64,000 nucleotides of DNA from Sporocytophaga sp. (GTDB lineage: Bacteria; Bacteroidota; Bacteroidia; Cytophagales; Cytophagaceae), in NCBI RefSeq assembly GCF_017745095.1, contig NZ_JAGHZZ010000002.1:434001-498000 (forward strand), given 5' to 3'. The notes beneath the pieces are model-generated. The model searched no databases and was not told the DNA's origin. It saw only the letters and a list, made by a program, of their open reading frames with translations. Positions 60,706-64,000 of the stretch are shown piece by piece (positions within the stretch are counted from its first letter, which is position 1; every line of letters begins with the position of its first letter). Both the position numbers and the translations under genes were made by a program.

Positions 60706-61798
60706 ATTGCAATGGTTCTTTAACTGATGTTTTAATGCCAACTTCATTCCAGGCATTTTGTACCGCCTGTTCTTCCACACTTCCTTGTCCGAATAACCTT
60801 ACTGCGTTGTAGACTGTAAGATTGGCAAAACGCTTAAATCCTGTGTTAGCTCTCAACCTTGCGTCTTTAAGTGTCTCATACCAGATTTTACCAGCTCTTT
60901 CCCAGGAAAAGCCTCCTATGCTTGTTGCTGCAAGATAAAATGCGCGGTTTGGTATACCTGAGTTGATATGGACCCCACCATTGTCTTCAAATGTATTCAC
61001 GAAAGCATCCATATGCTTCGGCTGAGGATCTTTTCCCAAAACAGGATCATCGTAGGCAGACCCAGGATCACTCATAGATCTTAATGCCTTGCCGTTTATC
61101 TTGTCTGAAAGAAGCTCTGCACCAATGAGCCAGTCGGCTTTATCTGATGTTTGATTAAGTTTATATTGCTTAACCATTGACCCGAAAACATCTGACATAG
61201 ATTCATTTAATGCTCCTGCCTGATTGAAATATACAAGCCCTGCCTCATCCTCTGTAACACCATGTGCGAGCTCGTGACCGATTACATCAAGAGATATGGT
61301 GAATCTCTTAAACAAATCATCATCACCATCCCCGAATGTCATCTTCTGACCATCCCAGAATGCATTGTTGTATTCTTTCCCAAAGTGTACAATACCTTGC
61401 AACGGCATACCTTCATCATCTATAGAATGTCTTTCGAAGATATTCCAGAAGAAATCATAAGTAACACCAAGACCGTCGTATGCTTCATTAACAGCAGGAT
61501 CATCAGTAGCAGGATCACCTTCAAACCTTACTATTTTTCCTTCTGTACTCTGCAGATTCTTGGCATCTATGATTGTTCTCTGTTTTTTACCCGGACTAAT
61601 CATAGTTACAGGACCTGTACCAGCTAAAGTAGCATTTGTAAAGTTCCTTAATGCTCTGAAGGTACTGTCATTAGCAAGGGTAGTGATCGCTTTCTGCCTT
61701 TGCTCCGGCGAGCCATTTTTTACAATGGATCGCAGAATATGCGGAGAAAGGATACAGTGAATCGAATGTCTGTGATTAGGATCATGATTATTACACAT
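60695..61798 (-). CDS. M4-family metalloprotease, protealysin-like
   Basis: The frame opens at a TTG (61804), but the ATG at 61798 (MCNNHDPNHRHSIHCILSPH) is the better start: 367 residues. No signal peptide. The short N-terminal propeptide has HCILSPHILRSIV, like the protealysin-type precursor motif. The catalytic domain carries HELAH (residues 175-179: zinc His175 and His179, catalytic Glu176), the third ligand Glu199 in GALNESMSD, and GGVHINSGIPNRAFYLAA, the substrate-side His region. Protealysins are cytoplasmic or released by lysis or T6-like routes and cleave proteins such as actin in host cells. The emfourin-like inhibitor gene follows with overlap. Confidence 0.9.
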   Translation of the reverse strand: MCNNHDPNHRHSIHCILSPHILRSIVKNGSPEQRQKAITTLANDSTFRALRNFTNATLAGTGPVTMISPGKKQRTIIDAKNLQSTEGKIVRFEGDPATDDPAVNEAYDGLGVTYDFFWNIFERHSIDDEGMPLQGIVHFGKEYNNAFWDGQKMTFGDGDDDLFKRFTISLDVIGHELAHGVTEDEAGLVYFNQAGALNESMSDVFGSMVKQYKLNQTSDKADWLIGAELLSDKINGKALRSMSDPGSAYDDPVLGKDPQPKHMDAFVNTFEDNGGVHINSGIPNRAFYLAATSIGGFSWERAGKIWYETLKDARLRANTGFKRFANLTVYNAVRLFGQGSVEEQAVQNAWNEVGIKTSVKEPLQYAH

Positions 61799-61985
61799 AG
61801 CCAATTAATTTGTTCCTAATTAATTAAGTCTCAAGGGCTAAAAAATGTTGTGATTGGGGTCTCCAAATCCCTTAAGGGACGGAGGGGTGGAACTATTTTT
61901 TCTAAAAATCAATCCCGAAAATTAAATTTTATCTCAACACATATTTGACATTTAATATACTTTATAATCTTAAATCCTAAATTTG

Positions 61986-62037
61986 AGTATTTTTACTTAT
62001 TTATTACTTAAATTTAAATTAAGTATTTTTACTTATT
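61986..62037. promoter_or_regulatory. Direct repeats and palindrome upstream of modE
   Basis: Two exact copies of agtatttttacttatt (61986-62001 and 62022-62037) are 36 bases apart. The sequence between them contains a perfect 7-bp inverted repeat (tacttaa / ttaagta, 62005-62025). The set ends 27 bases before the modE ATG. It is a reasonable operator for ModE itself, though the classical ModE site was not recognised. Confidence 0.4.
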
Positions 62038-62064
62038 ATTTTTATTCATTATGTTTACAAAACT

Positions 62065-62415
62065 ATGACGATGGAGAAAAAAGACTATCTGGTGAGTGGC
62101 CGTATATGGGTTCAAAGCGGTGATGGAGCCTTTTTAGGTTCCGGAAGAGTAGAACTTTTAAAAAAAATTAAAGAGTACGGTTCAATTACCCAAGCGGCCA
62201 AATCTATGAATATGGCTTATAGACATGCGTGGAGACTTATTGACTCAATGAATACAATGTCGGCTATCAAACTGGTTTCTACCAAAACCGGTGGTAAAAA
62301 AGGTGGAGGAGCATTCCTTACAGAAGAAGGTGAAAAGGCTATTCACGAGTTTGACAATTTGGAAAGAGCATTTAATGAATTTCTTCAGGAACAGTCTTCT
62401 AAAATAGTATTTTGA
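62065..62415 (+). CDS. ModE-type winged-helix regulator, DNA-binding domain only
   Basis: 116 residues. The LysR/ModE-like winged HTH is clear: VELLKKIKEYGSITQAAKSM, NMAYRHAWRLIDSMNTMS, and the wing TKTGGKKGGGAFLTEEGEKA. This GGKKGGGAxLTExG stretch is typical of ModE. It lacks the C-terminal molybdate-binding (Mop/TOBE) domains of full ModE, so either it does not sense molybdate directly or it works with another protein. modA follows 45 bases later in the same direction. Expected to regulate molybdate uptake. Confidence 0.88.
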   Translation: MTMEKKDYLVSGRIWVQSGDGAFLGSGRVELLKKIKEYGSITQAAKSMNMAYRHAWRLIDSMNTMSAIKLVSTKTGGKKGGGAFLTEEGEKAIHEFDNLERAFNEFLQEQSSKIVF

Positions 62416-62460
62416 TTTTTTTTATTTATCATTATTCCCAAAAAGGAATAGCATAATAAA

Positions 62461-63222
62461 ATGGTATTAAAAAGGAGTTTTCATATACTAATGCTCTTGC
62501 TAGCACTGACCTGCAAAGGCATTGCACAGAAGACCGTTACTGTTGCTGTTGCTGCTAACGCCCAGTTTGCAATGAAAGAAATTGAAAAAAATTTCGAAAA
62601 GGAAACAGGCATTAATCTGGAGTTGATTATAAACTCGTCTGGGAAAATAACAGCACAGGTGAAAGAAGGTGCTCCCTTTGACATCTTTCTTTCAGCTGAT
62701 ATGCAATTTCCGGAAGCATTATTTAAAGAAGGTTTTACTATAACCAATCCAGAAATATATGCCTATGGCAGCCTGGTTTTATGGTCAATGAGTAAGCTTG
62801 AAAAAGGTAATATAAAGGCCCTTCTTTTATCAGACAAATTTGATAAAGTGGCTATTGCCAATCCCAAATTAGCTCCCTATGGGGAGGCAGCTATTGAAGT
62901 ATTGAACTATTATAAAATATATAAAACTATTGAACCCAGGATTGTTAATGGAGAAAGCATTTCTCAGGTAAATCAATATGTGATATCCGGGGCTGCAGCC
63001 ATTGGTTTTACTGCCAAATCAGTGGTATTAAGTCCTGAGATGACAAACAAAGGTACATGGATCGAACTTGATGCAACATCTTACAGTCCAATTGCACAAG
63101 GAGTAGTGCTTTTAAAGAAGAGTGCAGAACAGAACTTTAAAGAAGCAGAACAATTTTATAAATACCTCTTTTCCGAAAAGGCAAAAAGTGTTTTTAAAAA
63201 ATATGGCTACAGTGTTAAATAA
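62461..63222 (+). CDS. modA: Molybdate ABC transporter periplasmic binding protein
   Basis: 253 residues. The signal peptide is cut near GIAQ. ModA landmarks are VTVAVAANAQFAMKEIEKNF (first anion-binding loop), LIINSSGKITAQVKEGAPFD, FLSADMQFPEALFKEG, ANPKLAPYGEAAIEVL and SGAAAIGFTAKSVVL. It binds molybdate or tungstate in the periplasm and delivers it to ModBC, not seen in the window; the genes may lie elsewhere. The regulator is just upstream, and a terminator follows. Functionally it fits the molybdoenzyme at 47403. Confidence 0.92.
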   Translation: MVLKRSFHILMLLLALTCKGIAQKTVTVAVAANAQFAMKEIEKNFEKETGINLELIINSSGKITAQVKEGAPFDIFLSADMQFPEALFKEGFTITNPEIYAYGSLVLWSMSKLEKGNIKALLLSDKFDKVAIANPKLAPYGEAAIEVLNYYKIYKTIEPRIVNGESISQVNQYVISGAAAIGFTAKSVVLSPEMTNKGTWIELDATSYSPIAQGVVLLKKSAEQNFKEAEQFYKYLFSEKAKSVFKKYGYSVK

Positions 63223-63253
63223 TAATATTTAAGAATTTATTTCAGGGATGGAA

Positions 63254-63298
63254 ACAATCCGGTTCAGAGCTTTATTCTGGCCGGATTGTATTTTTTTT
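63254..63298 (+). terminator. Terminator of modA
   Basis: Stem ACAATCCGG / CCGGATTGT closing an 18-base loop with a small inner stem (CAGAG / TTCTG), then eight T. It lies 32 bases past the stop. The convergent gene's stop codon abuts the T run, and that gene's own terminator may share the hairpin. Confidence 0.85.
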
Positions 63299-64000
63299 AT
63301 CTTCCTATTATCATTGCATTGCCAACCCATTGGAATACCATAATACCGATCAAATATATATACCCTAGAGATTGAGCTATTTCCAGTCCGGATGCAAAAC
63401 AGAATAAACCTGCAATTCCAATCAGAGCAAGTATTGACGTATAAACGACAAGAATCCTCTTATTATTCTTTTTAGGTGGAGTCAACATACTAGATAAAGG
63501 AATCATCATAGATAAGCCAAAGATTCCTGTAAACAACAACAGATCATTCAGAAAAAAAGGATATGTTAATAAAGAAGCTAAGCCAATACATAACGAAACA
63601 CCCACAAAGTTAGATGTTTGGATTTCTGTTTGTGTAAGTGCATACCTTCCATATACATTGAGACGCAGGAAGAGATTGGTAATTGGACGGATGATCCAGG
63701 TAGATATTGCAAAAAGAATATACAGGGTTATAAAGGGAAGAATAAATGGATTTAAAGCAGGAATCCTATCAGCAAGAAAGCCCAATATCTTGGATCCGAA
63801 AAAAAAGCCAATGAGTATGCCCCACTGAGCACCACTTTTCATATTCCCTATCCAGAAAGCATATTTCAGGAATATCCTATATATCCAATATCTTGCTTTC
63901 AGACTTTCTACCAAACCATGCTTGGCATATTCAAGCTCAGGATCTATTTGAAGTGCTTTACCAAAATGAACCAAAGCCTTTTTGTGATCTCCCTTCTCTA
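63297..64000 (-). CDS. TPR-membrane protein, N-terminus beyond the window edge
   Basis: The open frame continues to the window edge; the TTG at 63974 is not the real start, because the codons before it read EKGDHKKALVHFGKALQIDP, the middle of a tetratricopeptide repeat. The visible 234 codons give the end of a TPR unit and then a membrane domain with about six helices (e.g. GAQWGILIGFFFGSKILGFL, ILPFITLYILFAISTWIIRP, FVGVSLCIGLASLLTYPFFL, AMIIGR at the end). Probably an inner-membrane protein with a cytoplasmic or periplasmic TPR domain. Family not identified. Confidence 0.65.
   Translation of the reverse strand, partial: EKGDHKKALVHFGKALQIDPELEYAKHGLVESLKARYWIYRIFLKYAFWIGNMKSGAQWGILIGFFFGSKILGFLADRIPALNPFILPFITLYILFAISTWIIRPITNLFLRLNVYGRYALTQTEIQTSNFVGVSLCIGLASLLTYPFFLNDLLLFTGIFGLSMMIPLSSMLTPPKKNNKRILVVYTSILALIGIAGLFCFASGLEIAQSLGYIYLIGIMVFQWVGNAMIIGR

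Overview
The window looks like chromosome from an AT-rich Bacteroidota bacterium, most likely order Cytophagales (a Cytophaga/Sporocytophaga-like gliding cellulose or polysaccharide degrader). The placement is an inference. It rests on type IX secretion (T9SS) C-terminal sorting domains of both types, three PorP/SprF- or PorE-type partners, Bacteroidota-style -7 elements (TAnnTTTG), near absence of Shine-Dalgarno sequences, and TonB receptors, a GH3 glucosidase and GatC of ordinary chromosomal type. No rRNA, tRNA, CRISPR array, phage or intact insertion sequence was seen.

Layout. 1-6.7 kb (minus): an ECF sigma factor and a membrane protein that may be its anti-sigma. Upstream of them lies a tandem array of DNRLRE-type lipoproteins: six intact copies, one frameshifted copy and two C-terminal remnants too short or broken to be genes. 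6.8-9.3 kb: two paralogous secreted T9SS proteins. 9.8-11.4 kb: an Old Yellow Enzyme reductase and its likely MarR regulator, with palindromes in front of both. 11.5-12.5 kb: a DUF2721 protein and a small lipoprotein whose signal peptide is cut off by one missing base. 12.7-21.3 kb: a T9SS adhesin operon in the order SprB-like giant, PorP/SprF, PorE-like OmpA protein with three LysM domains. 21.5-24.3 kb (plus): plsC-like acyltransferase, gatC, a 21-bp tandem repeat and mgtE.

24.5-30.3 kb: two closely related TonB-dependent receptors, each with the same 50-nt untranslated leader. 30.9-36.6 kb: a complete RND efflux operon (pump, adaptor, outer-membrane factor). 36.6-37.7 kb: three small genes, two with strong Shine-Dalgarno sequences, which is unusual here. 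37.8-40.9 kb: a large multi-PAS histidine kinase. 41.1-45.4 kb: the most interesting locus. A PorP/SprF protein is divergent from an ECF sigma factor, a membrane anti-sigma-like protein that itself ends in a SprB-like repeat plus a T9SS type-B-like sorting domain, and a secreted leucine-rich-repeat protein ending in the same pair of domains. This suggests regulation that senses T9SS cargo or export.

45.4-50.6 kb: GyrI-like and WYL regulators, a single-cysteine thioredoxin-fold protein, a molybdopterin oxidoreductase with its cytochrome b, a PAS kinase and a small membrane protein. 50.7-60.3 kb: a GH3 beta-glucosidase, an eight-repeat CARDB T9SS protein, two unrecognised proteins and an Ig/PA14 T9SS protein. 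60.4-61.8 kb: a protealysin-like M4 protease overlapping its emfourin-type inhibitor. 62.0-63.2 kb: ModE-like regulator and ModA, which may serve the molybdoenzyme at 47-48 kb. The last gene, a TPR-membrane protein, runs off the right edge.

All identifications come from reading motifs and comparing genes inside the window. No database search was run.
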